Assembly (NCBI GenBank): GCA_030642325.1
Contig: DAOWNY010000012.1
Coordinates: forward strand, 1-15,323
DNA from: Deltaproteobacteria bacterium
Lineage (GTDB): Bacteria > Desulfobacterota > DAOWNY01
Direction of reading: 5' to 3'
DNA: 15,323 nucleotides
The notes below the pieces were generated by a model. That model saw only the letters and a list, made by a program, of their open reading frames with translations, did not search any database and was not told the DNA's origin. This document shows positions 7,372-14,458 of this stretch, one piece after another; the first letter of the stretch is position 1; each line of letters begins with the position of its first letter. The position numbers and the translations under genes are program-made.

Positions 7372-8316
7372 CTATAATCTTTTAAAGATCTGCACCCGGT
7401 CATTATCACGGTCTACCACATAAATCCTCTGCGATCGATCGATAAAGATGTAAGAAGGGAAATTGAGCCTTCCTTCACGCCAGCCAAATTCAGAAAATTC
7501 TCCCTGAAATTCGCCATCCCCGTTAAAGATCAAAACCATATTCTTATGCTGGTCAACCACGTAAATCAAACCCCTTCGGTCAACCGCCAAACTAACTGGA
7601 AACTCGAACTCTCTTCTTTTCTCCCCACGTTTTCCGAATTGAAAAAGGAGCTTGCCCTTCTTATCAAATACATAAACCTTTCCCTGCAAGGTATCAAGGG
7701 CGTAAACATTACCCTTTGCACCCACCCTTACATCGTTAAAACCGCCGAGTCCCCCTTCTGTTTTTATTGCCCGAAGATATTTTCCCTGGTTATCGAAGAC
7801 CAGAATTTTTCCGCCGGCCCGATCTATCAGATAAAGATTATCTCCTCCATCCAGGGCTAAATTACCGGGAATGACATCCCCCCCCTGCGGAGCATGAGAA
7901 AAATCGAGAGGATAAATCTTTTTCCCTATAATATCAATAATGGTAACCTGATTTTTTTTACTCTCGGTGACAATCAATCTTTTCTTGCTGTCTCTTACTA
8001 TGCATGTCGGCAGTTCAAGCTTTCCTTCCGCACTAAATTCCGAAAGAAATTCAAAATTGGAACCATAGGACAGCAGCCGATTGTTCCTTGTGTCAGCCAG
8101 ATATACCCTCTGTTTTTCTTCGTCAAAAAATATGCCTGACGGCTGGTTTAAGGGGCCGATAAGGTCATCGCCATATATTGTTCCAACAAGTTCCCATTCT
8201 CCTCTTGCCTGGGAAACCGGATAGATTAACTGTAATACCCCGGCAAATAAGATTAAAAGTAACGTGTTGGTAATCACAATAATTCTTTTATACAAAGGTT
8301 TATTTTCCTTGTCCAC
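7372..8316 (-). CDS. Exported NHL-repeat beta-propeller protein
   Basis: A 314-aa protein with about six NHL-type blades, at roughly residues 57-85, 101-130, 149-175, 190-218, 238-265 and 285-313. Each carries the pattern P-x-G/D-hydrophobic, then RR/SQ/DN, then IYVVD, then (V/I)xxF. The last blade ends the protein, as in a closed propeller. Residues 12-32 form a signal peptide or membrane anchor (possible cleavage near QARG, residue 39). There are no heme motifs or catalytic residues, so a binding or scaffold role is likely. The start is GTG at 8316 with AGGAG 11 nt upstream. It is the last gene of the HAMP-to-NHL operon, 32 bp after the 16-heme cytochrome. NHL proteins recur beside multiheme cytochromes in metal reducers; the exact role is unknown. 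Confidence 0.85.
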   Translation of the reverse strand: MDKENKPLYKRIIVITNTLLLILFAGVLQLIYPVSQARGEWELVGTIYGDDLIGPLNQPSGIFFDEEKQRVYLADTRNNRLLSYGSNFEFLSEFSAEGKLELPTCIVRDSKKRLIVTESKKNQVTIIDIIGKKIYPLDFSHAPQGGDVIPGNLALDGGDNLYLIDRAGGKILVFDNQGKYLRAIKTEGGLGGFNDVRVGAKGNVYALDTLQGKVYVFDKKGKLLFQFGKRGEKRREFEFPVSLAVDRRGLIYVVDQHKNMVLIFNGDGEFQGEFSEFGWREGRLNFPSYIFIDRSQRIYVVDRDNDRVQIFKRL

Positions 8317-8348
8317 CCGTCTCTCCTCGTAAAATATAATTATCAGTA

Positions 8349-9599
8349 CTACATATTATGTCTATGACACTGTGTGCATAACTCCTTTTTCCGGCCAAAT
8401 CTTAAAGCAAACTCTTCAATTGCCCCCATTGGATTGTGACAGGTAATGCAAGTCATCCCCCTCTTGGAGCGAGGATCGATGGATTCTTTGCCAATGGGAT
8501 GGGTAAATTTTCCCTGGGCTTCGTGGCAGTTCCCGCAGGAAGAATTTTCATCCGAGGATAAAAGCAACCGATAGTCACTTCCATGGGCCTGGTGACATGA
8601 TGTGCACTTAAACTCCTCGAACTTCGGGTGTTTATACTTATACTCAGGGGATGTCCCCATAACCCGTTTCTTGGTATCGCTATGACATGAAAAGCATATC
8701 CTGTCATCCCTGGCTTTTTTTAAAGCGTGTTCATCTGAGACATGGGAGTTATGACATTCCAGGCAGACATTACCCTTGACCCCCCGGATATGACTGAATA
8801 CCTTTTGAAATTCTTTTTTAACTTCCGGATGACAGGAAAAACAAAGTTCCTTATCTCCTTTTTTTATGATACCGGAGGAAAGGTGGCAACTATTACATTT
8901 GCCGGCGGCAAAGGGTTTATGGAAAAACTCCCTTACCAGACTTTTATTGTTGGAGGAGTGTGGATTATGACATCCCAAACAATCAGCGCCTTTTAATTGA
9001 TAGTTGTTATGGGATTTTACCAGGTTAGGATCTTTAACCGAATGGCAGCTGATACAAATTTTTTTCCCATCTTTAGCCAAAAGAAATTCCCCGTCAGAGG
9101 CGTGGGGATCATGGCATTTCATGCAATTTCCCTTTTTTAGGGGTGAGTGGATATTCTTTCGGGAAAATATTTTCTCTTGGGGATGGCAAGAAAAACAGAT
9201 CTTGTTTCTGTTTTCTATCAACAGGCTCTTGTTTATCGAAGAATGGGGACGGTGACATTTAGTGCATTCACCCTTTCCAACGGGAAGATGAACATGTTCC
9301 CGGGCAAATTCCTTCTTCTCTTTTTTGTGACAACGATAACACAGCCTGCCGCCAATTTCGCTTAATAAGTTGTCATGCTTGGCGGTATGGGGGTTGTGAC
9401 ATTCAACGCAATTTCCCCTTTCCGCAGGCCTGTGCCCATTTTGAGAAAATACTTCTTTCCTTACTTCAGGATGACATTCCATACAAACCTGCCCACCCTT
9501 TACTTTTTCCCCGGAACTGACTTCTTCTAACGGAAAAACAAGAATGCCCCCCATTAACATGGTAAGCAAAATAATACAATAGTATCTATATATTTTCAT
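8349..9599 (-). CDS. Hexadecaheme doubled-CXXCH cytochrome
   Basis: A 416-aa exported protein with 16 CXXCH motifs from residue 39 to the C-terminus. Motifs alternate between a G-x-CxxCH-x-PH type preceded by an upstream His-Pro or His-x-Pro, and an L-C-x-x-C-H type. This is the hallmark of the doubled CXXCH (paired_CXXCH) family, and the extra histidines are natural axial ligands. Spacing becomes irregular after heme 8, with a degenerate insert near hemes 12-13 (MGTSPEYKYKH). The N-terminal hydrophobic stretch (about 5-24) is a signal peptide with no lipobox. The ATG at 9599 has an AGGAAAA ribosome binding site. It lies 12 bp after the 26-heme gene and clearly shares its repeat unit. It is probably an extended electron conduit in the periplasm or at the cell surface. 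Confidence 0.93.
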   Translation of the reverse strand: MKIYRYYCIILLTMLMGGILVFPLEEVSSGEKVKGGQVCMECHPEVRKEVFSQNGHRPAERGNCVECHNPHTAKHDNLLSEIGGRLCYRCHKKEKKEFAREHVHLPVGKGECTKCHRPHSSINKSLLIENRNKICFSCHPQEKIFSRKNIHSPLKKGNCMKCHDPHASDGEFLLAKDGKKICISCHSVKDPNLVKSHNNYQLKGADCLGCHNPHSSNNKSLVREFFHKPFAAGKCNSCHLSSGIIKKGDKELCFSCHPEVKKEFQKVFSHIRGVKGNVCLECHNSHVSDEHALKKARDDRICFSCHSDTKKRVMGTSPEYKYKHPKFEEFKCTSCHQAHGSDYRLLLSSDENSSCGNCHEAQGKFTHPIGKESIDPRSKRGMTCITCHNPMGAIEEFALRFGRKKELCTQCHRHNM

Positions 9600-9611
9600 A
9601 GTTTTTCCTAT

Positions 9612-11549
9612 CTATCCCTTTAATTCATGACATTTCTTGCATAACTTATCGCCAAAAGGCTCATGTATTTTTTTATGAAACAGGTTCTCGTGATCGGATC
9701 CGTGAGGTTCGTGGCAACCAATACAATTACTCTCTTCCACGGGAATCCGGTTATGGTTATCCTGAAAATTTGTATCTTTCAGGTTATGGCAGCCCCCGCA
9801 TAAAGATGATCCCATCCCCGCCAATAAATTTCCATGTTTTGAATAGTGGGAAAGATGGCAACTGAGGCACTCGCCTTTTTTTGCCGGAGCATGGAGATGC
9901 GGTCTCTCCAGTTCTGCGGCAAAATCGGTATGGCAGGAAAGACAAAGATTTTTTAGAGGTCTGATCAACTGCCCATCAATCTTGCTTCCGTGGGGATTGT
10001 GGCAAACAACGCAGTTTCCCTCGCTTAAAGGCATGTGAATCATCTGATTTTTTGCCATCCCTTTTTTGATGGAAAGGTGGCAACTGAGACACACTTTTTT
10101 CTCTTTTTCTCTCAACTGGAAGCTGTATTTACTCACATGGGAATTATGGCAACTCGAACATTTGCCGGACTGAAAAGGAGGGTGAATTGCTTTTCCCTGT
10201 AATCCCTCTTTCATGTCGGCGTGACAATTCCAGCAAAGTTCTCCCTTGCCCTTTACTAAAAGTGCTTTCTCGGAAGCAGCATGGGGATTATGGCAATCCG
10301 AACATCTCCCTTTCCCGGCGGGGGTATGTACATTGACCTGATCAAATTCCTTCTTCTTGTCTTTATGGCACCCATAGCAAAGCTCCTTTTGGGGAGCACG
10401 TAAAATATGCTTTTGCTTTGCAACATGGGGGTCATGGCACAAAAGACAATTACCCTCGGCAGTGGGCTGGTGATTGATTCTCCCCGTAAACTTCTCTTTT
10501 TTGTGACACTCATAACAGAGAGAACCCCCTTCATTCTTCAATATAAATTTAAAACGCGAGGAGTGGGGATCATGGCAGCCCTGACAATTACCCTCCTTTA
10601 CCGGTAAATGGCTAATCCCATGTTGAAATTCATCTTTTTTATCACTGTGACATGAATAGCAAAGCTTGCCGTCTTTCATGGAAACTATCCCGGCAAAATC
10701 GCCGGCATGGGGGCGATGACAAGATAAACATTTTCCCTCATTAAGGGGGCTATGCATATACGAGCTTTTATGCTTTTTTTCATCATGGCAAGTATGGCAA
10801 AGCTTACCCCCTTCTTTAATCAAACCCAGGGGCTCTGCGGCGTCTTTGGAACGGTGGCAGGAATTACAATCTCCCGATTTCAAAGGAGGATGAACCATCT
10901 CCCTGAAAAGATGATCATTGGACGATGAATGGGGGGTGTGACAGCCGGTGCAGGTTTTTCCCCCCACGACATAGCCGGAATGTGCCTGCAAAAAACTTTC
11001 GTTATTGAAATCATGACACTTGGAACATAACTTATCCTCAGGGACAATCAACTGCCGGGAATTTGGCGAAGAATGGGGCTGATGGCAACTGTCGCATCCC
11101 TTGGTCACCGGTTCATGCACCATGCTTCGAGTAAAACTTTTTTCATCATGGCATGAAAAACATAGTTTATTCCCCTCTGCCGTTAAAAGATTTGAAAGGG
11201 GAGAAGAGTGGGGTTGATGGCAACCATGGCATTCTCCTTTTTTTAAGGCAGAGTGGACCTGTTTTTCTATTATTGCTTCCTTTTCATGACAGTCAAAGCA
11301 GAGAAGCGCCCCTTCTTTTTTTAAATATGCGGCCCCGATCATACCGTGAGGCCTGTGACATTTCCCGCATTGATCTTTTGCCACAGGAGAATGGACATTT
11401 CCCTTCTTCAGTTCCGCCAGTTTATCCTGATGACAATCTACGCAGGTTTTCTCCACAAATCGAGCGGGCGGAGTAGTAGGGGCACAACCCGAATAAAAGT
11501 ATAATAACGTTAACAGCATTCCCGGAAAAAGACATCTTTTAAGATACAT
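9612..11549 (-). CDS. 26-heme doubled-CXXCH cytochrome, predicted lipoprotein
   Basis: A 645-aa protein with 26 CXXCH motifs, about one heme per 25 residues, from residue 36 to the C-terminus. The pattern is a repeated unit of about 45-50 residues: H-x-P-x3-G-x-C-x-x-C-H-x-P-H-(S/A)-S, a variable stretch with LL or IL, then L-C-x-x-C-H. A hydrophobic N-terminus ending YFYSGC (Cys 22) is a plausible lipoprotein signal, so the chain may be tethered to a membrane. The ATG at 11549, 6 nt after AAGG, is preferred to the TTG at 11555. The start overlaps the stop of the SurA-like gene by 11 bp, implying translational coupling with that putative chaperone. There is no other domain. The sequence suggests a linear molecular wire; the length and heme count are large for a single polypeptide. 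Confidence 0.93.
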   Translation of the reverse strand: MYLKRCLFPGMLLTLLYFYSGCAPTTPPARFVEKTCVDCHQDKLAELKKGNVHSPVAKDQCGKCHRPHGMIGAAYLKKEGALLCFDCHEKEAIIEKQVHSALKKGECHGCHQPHSSPLSNLLTAEGNKLCFSCHDEKSFTRSMVHEPVTKGCDSCHQPHSSPNSRQLIVPEDKLCSKCHDFNNESFLQAHSGYVVGGKTCTGCHTPHSSSNDHLFREMVHPPLKSGDCNSCHRSKDAAEPLGLIKEGGKLCHTCHDEKKHKSSYMHSPLNEGKCLSCHRPHAGDFAGIVSMKDGKLCYSCHSDKKDEFQHGISHLPVKEGNCQGCHDPHSSRFKFILKNEGGSLCYECHKKEKFTGRINHQPTAEGNCLLCHDPHVAKQKHILRAPQKELCYGCHKDKKKEFDQVNVHTPAGKGRCSDCHNPHAASEKALLVKGKGELCWNCHADMKEGLQGKAIHPPFQSGKCSSCHNSHVSKYSFQLREKEKKVCLSCHLSIKKGMAKNQMIHMPLSEGNCVVCHNPHGSKIDGQLIRPLKNLCLSCHTDFAAELERPHLHAPAKKGECLSCHLSHYSKHGNLLAGMGSSLCGGCHNLKDTNFQDNHNRIPVEESNCIGCHEPHGSDHENLFHKKIHEPFGDKLCKKCHELKG

Positions 11550-12918
11550 TTTCAACCTTCTTCATAAAATTGTTTAGGAGCTTTTTATTTATCCGGATGG
11601 ACGAACAATCTCTCATCTTCATAAGATACTCGTCCAGCCGTAATTTGTATTCTTTTCTCCCCAGAATTTTTTTTATCATACTTTTTACCGCTGAAAATTC
11701 AATCAGGTTCCCTTCCTCCCGGTCCACCAGTTTCACGATTTGGAAATAATGTGAAAATTCAATAACATTGGAAATTTCCCCCACTTCAATCTTTTCAACC
11801 GCATCCTTTATTTGAGGAGACAATCTTTTTAAAACCAGCCAGGCAGATCTTGTCCGTCTTTTTCCCATGGTTTCCTGCTCATTCAGCCTGGATAAGCGGT
11901 TAAAATTTGCCCCTGCTTTCAATTCTTCCCATAAACTGACGGCCTCATCTTTGTCGGCTACCTTGATGATTGATAACTTGACCCGGGTATCACCCCTAAA
12001 CTCATCTTTATTATTCTCGTAGTATTCCTTCATACTGTCTTCGGATATCTTCACCCGGGAAGCGATTACAAGCCTTTTAAAAACACTGGCCATAAGAATA
12101 ATACGATACTGTTTGATCATGGTTCCGAACAAAGGATCTTTTTCAGAATAATTATGATCCAGAGCATCACCCTTGATCAAAAAATAATCAAGCAGCGAAC
12201 TAAGTGCCTTTTTTCTGATCTGTCCGGCTTCTTCCTCATCTTTCCCCACAAGTGATTTTCCGCATTCCCGTATCAAATCCCGCTCCCTGACGGCTCTTCC
12301 ATTGACCCGGGCAATAACCGCTTCTCCATCTCCTCTATTCCGGCCCAGCGATTCTATGAGCTCGGTGTCAATCTCGATTTTGGCCTGCTTCTTTAAATTA
12401 TTAAGATACTCTTTTTCCCTCTCTTTTTCCTTTGTTTTATAGATCGCTCTTCTTATTTTCCCTTCCACCTTCTTCAAGTCATGGTGGGGCTTTTCTCCCT
12501 TCCCGGCGCCCTGATAGTGTTTCTCATAATATTCCCGGATCTCCCCTTCAGTCACTTCCACCTTATTTTTTATCTCTTCTTTTCGGAGACGAAGAATGGA
12601 TTGAAACTCAAGAAAGGAGTTACTCTTTCTTTTAAAGTCCTCCTCTTGGTCCAATCCCAATCGGACCCCTTCCTGGCACATTAAGTAATCATCGATCATA
12701 TCGTCCAGTGCTTTTGTCAAATCGATACCGGAGGTCTTCCCCTCCCGTCTCTGCATCGATCTTTGCCGGTGCAGTTCATCAAGTCTCCTCTGAAAATCAT
12801 CCGACTCGATCTTCTCTCCATTTACCCTGGCCAGATATTCCTTTTCCCAGAACCAGCCATTGGCATTTCCCACCAACAAAAGCATCAAAACCAACGACAA
12901 AATTAAATTTCTTATCAT
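11539..12918 (-). CDS. SurA/parvulin-like periplasmic protein with degenerate PPIase domain
   Basis: A 459-aa exported protein with a signal peptide at about 1-20. Two SurA_N-like modules are visible, each beginning with ARVNG (about 30-34 and 203-207) and containing a 'YYE' helix segment (about 130 and 299). The first runs straight into a C-terminal-type helix (about 150-190) with no isomerase domain. The second contains a parvulin (rotamase) domain at about 310-400, with KVGEIS-like IEVGEISNVI and FQIVKLVD strands. The catalytic histidines of active parvulins (the RHIL and GxH positions) appear replaced, by a KLSII context and by Q393. A chaperone role without isomerase activity is therefore likely. 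ATGA overlap with the upstream lipoprotein stop (12915-12918) and an 11-bp overlap with the 26-heme gene show tight coupling. The probable clients are the heme-rich apocytochromes. Confidence 0.85.
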   Translation of the reverse strand: MIRNLILSLVLMLLLVGNANGWFWEKEYLARVNGEKIESDDFQRRLDELHRQRSMQRREGKTSGIDLTKALDDMIDDYLMCQEGVRLGLDQEEDFKRKSNSFLEFQSILRLRKEEIKNKVEVTEGEIREYYEKHYQGAGKGEKPHHDLKKVEGKIRRAIYKTKEKEREKEYLNNLKKQAKIEIDTELIESLGRNRGDGEAVIARVNGRAVRERDLIRECGKSLVGKDEEEAGQIRKKALSSLLDYFLIKGDALDHNYSEKDPLFGTMIKQYRIILMASVFKRLVIASRVKISEDSMKEYYENNKDEFRGDTRVKLSIIKVADKDEAVSLWEELKAGANFNRLSRLNEQETMGKRRTRSAWLVLKRLSPQIKDAVEKIEVGEISNVIEFSHYFQIVKLVDREEGNLIEFSAVKSMIKKILGRKEYKLRLDEYLMKMRDCSSIRINKKLLNNFMKKVENVS

Positions 12919-13481
12919 AATGTCTCAAGGGCGACAATCATCTCCCTGATCACCTTCCTGGCAAGCAGAGTAGCTGTCCTCACCCTCCCCCAATTAAAAA
13001 CAATGATATGATCATCCCCGCTCGCCCGGTGATGACTCTTCCATAAAATCCTTCCATCTTTTACATCTATCATCCGTGCACTGAGACCAACCTGGGGGCA
13101 AACCTCTCTACGGCCCCCTTCCATCTGATAATATTCTTCCACCACTCCCAGGATAACGGCATCAAGGTGAAACTGAACTCCCAGCATCTTTATGGTATCC
13201 AGATCCAATTCACCTTTTTTGCGGATCCTCTGCCGGATAAAAAACTCACTGATATTCCCCATATCTTCTATCTGATAGAGGCCGCTATTAAATAATTCTT
13301 CAATAAACAGATTAGTAATAATCTTTCCCGCCTCTCTCCGGCTGGAAATATTTCTAAAGGGCAGTACCGCTACCTTCCTGACCCCGGAAAGTTTTTCCGT
13401 ATCACTCCGATAATAATAAAGAGGGGTGGAACAAGCAAGCAAAAAAAAGCTAAGGGCAATTGTCAAAAATTTGAACTTCAA
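12915..13481 (-). CDS. Lipoprotein with CsgG/TolB-N-like domain
   Basis: A 188-aa predicted lipoprotein. With the TTG at 13481 as start, a basic N-terminus and hydrophobic core lead directly to the lipobox LLAC (Cys 17). The ATG at 13562 is also in frame, but it would place the cysteine at 44 and overlap the upstream gene by 77 bp. The start is therefore chosen from the signal peptide; the ribosome binding site is not clear for either. The body begins VAVLPFRNIS (about 37-46), followed by a predicted alpha/beta segment and 'LDAVILGVVEEYY...SARMIDVKDGRILWKS', which recalls CsgG/TolB-N/LpoB-like lipoprotein domains found in secretion and envelope complexes. That assignment comes from motif resemblance only. 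It starts 4 bp after the HAMP gene and is coupled by ATGA to the SurA-like gene. It may be an envelope assembly factor for the cytochromes. Confidence 0.7.
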   Translation of the reverse strand: MKFKFLTIALSFFLLACSTPLYYYRSDTEKLSGVRKVAVLPFRNISSRREAGKIITNLFIEELFNSGLYQIEDMGNISEFFIRQRIRKKGELDLDTIKMLGVQFHLDAVILGVVEEYYQMEGGRREVCPQVGLSARMIDVKDGRILWKSHHRASGDDHIIVFNWGRVRTATLLARKVIREMIVALETL

Positions 13482-13485
13482 CCTC

Positions 13486-14046
13486 TCATAGCTTAAAACG
13501 ATCGATCTCCTCTGCAAGATTTTGGCTGATTTCTTTGAGTTTCCCGGTTTGCCGTTTTTCATCCTCTCCCAAAGCCAGCAACTCCCCCAACTGCCGGGAA
13601 ACCCCTTTAATACCCTCTATCTTTCCTTTTAAACCTTTCACCATGGTATTTACATTATCAGCCAGGTTCACTACTTCATCTCCTTTGCGAAGAACCACAT
13701 GAACGGTAAGATCACCCTCCCCTATATTCAAAAGTTCTTTTTCGATCCGATAGATTGGTCCGGCAATGTGATGGGGATAGAAGAGAGTAATGACAAACCC
13801 CAGAAAGGCGCTTATGACAAAAGACAAAAATATGGCGGGCAGCAAAAAATCGAGAAAATTATCAGCCTTGACGTGAAAGAGATGGTAGGTTGACCCTATT
13901 TCCCGTTCACTGTAAAAATAAAAGATAGTAGAGGATACCAGCACGCTGATCATCACTATCATAAAAACTTTCATAATTAAACGAAACTGCATTTTTCGCT
14001 TGATTGCAAAATTCAACTTTTTTCTCTTGTACGGCCGGCCTTCCAT
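13486..14046 (-). CDS. HAMP-domain membrane protein without output domain
   Basis: A 186-aa inner-membrane protein. A basic N-terminus (1-20) precedes two membrane helices (about 23-44 and 67-90) joined by only about 22 extracytoplasmic residues. A HAMP domain follows (about 88-140, with P-hydrophobic-GPIYRIEKEL and the GDLTVHV...GDEVVNLADNVN signature), then a helical, coiled-coil-like tail to the end. HAMP domains normally relay signals from a sensor to a kinase, cyclase or chemoreceptor module, and none of these is present, so it would have to act through a partner or as a structural protein. The ATG at 14046 has AGGG 7 nt upstream. It is the first gene of the large cytochrome operon, with a promoter-like sequence 88-116 bp upstream. 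Confidence 0.82.
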   Translation of the reverse strand: MEGRPYKRKKLNFAIKRKMQFRLIMKVFMIVMISVLVSSTIFYFYSEREIGSTYHLFHVKADNFLDFLLPAIFLSFVISAFLGFVITLFYPHHIAGPIYRIEKELLNIGEGDLTVHVVLRKGDEVVNLADNVNTMVKGLKGKIEGIKGVSRQLGELLALGEDEKRQTGKLKEISQNLAEEIDRFKL

Positions 14047-14133
14047 CGGTTCACCCTAAAATATATGTCGTCAAAAGGTTACTATGGCTAATGCTGACCC
14101 CCAAAGGTATCAGCTCAATAAACACATGAAAAA

Positions 14134-14162
14134 AACATATTTAGTGTCATGTCACGTGTCAA
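14134..14162 (-). promoter_or_regulatory. Sigma-70-type promoter of the 26-heme/16-heme operon
   Basis: On the minus strand, a perfect TTGACA (14162-14157), a 17-bp spacer and TATGTT (14139-14134) lie about 90 bp upstream of the HAMP gene. The -35 box is inside the left terminal inverted repeat of the palindromic element at 14150-14297, while the -10 lies outside it. Confidence 0.55.
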
Positions 14163-14297
14163 ATGACGTAAAATTGCGCAGTATTTTTTTCTTTCTGCAA
14201 GGCACGACTGAAGGCGCATAGTCTTTCTATGCAGCTAAAGTCGTAACGCCGCAGAAAGGGAAAAAGACAAGCAAGGTGCGTCAGTTGATGCGTGACA
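14150..14297. repeat. Large imperfect palindromic element
   Basis: A 148-bp imperfect palindrome. The ends are TGTCACGTGTCAAATGACG (14150-14168) and its near reverse complement at 14279-14297 (16 of 19 matching). The core forms a long stem: CTTTCTGC/GCAGAAAG (14191-14198 and 14251-14258) extended outward by T/A pairs, ACGACT/AGTCGT (14204-14209 and 14239-14244) and GCATAG/CTATGC (14216-14221 and 14227-14232), with a 5-nt loop. The arms are separated by symmetrical internal loops. There is no coding capacity. It resembles a MITE-like or other hairpin intergenic element; no clear target-site duplication is seen. Confidence 0.75.
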
Positions 14298-14338
14298 GGG
14301 CATTAATATGAAGTCAAATGAAATAGACTATACTTTCA

Positions 14339-14432
14339 ACAAATAATTATATATTTTCCACTCAAAAAAATATAAATGGCTGTTCCGTTTTTTTACCTTC
14401 AGCCTTTAAGTCTATTTAACCTGAATAGTTAC
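14339..14432. repeat. Dispersed intergenic repeat, copy B
   Basis: The second copy of the repeat at 2574-2677, in the same orientation and nearly identical. It starts at ACAAAT and ends at ACCTGAATAGTTAC, and has one 7-bp unit fewer than copy A. It lies between the partial FN3/triheme gene and the palindromic element, so both ends of the cytochrome cluster carry a copy. Confidence 0.8.
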
Positions 14433-14458
14433 ATACTACCAAAAAAAACCCGGCATTG

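Noticed and set aside
9612..11549. Possible tandem DNA repeat or CRISPR-like array because of regular ~140-bp spacing
   Set aside because: The periodicity is in the protein (doubled-CXXCH units). The DNA between motifs varies and there is no constant direct repeat with unique spacers.
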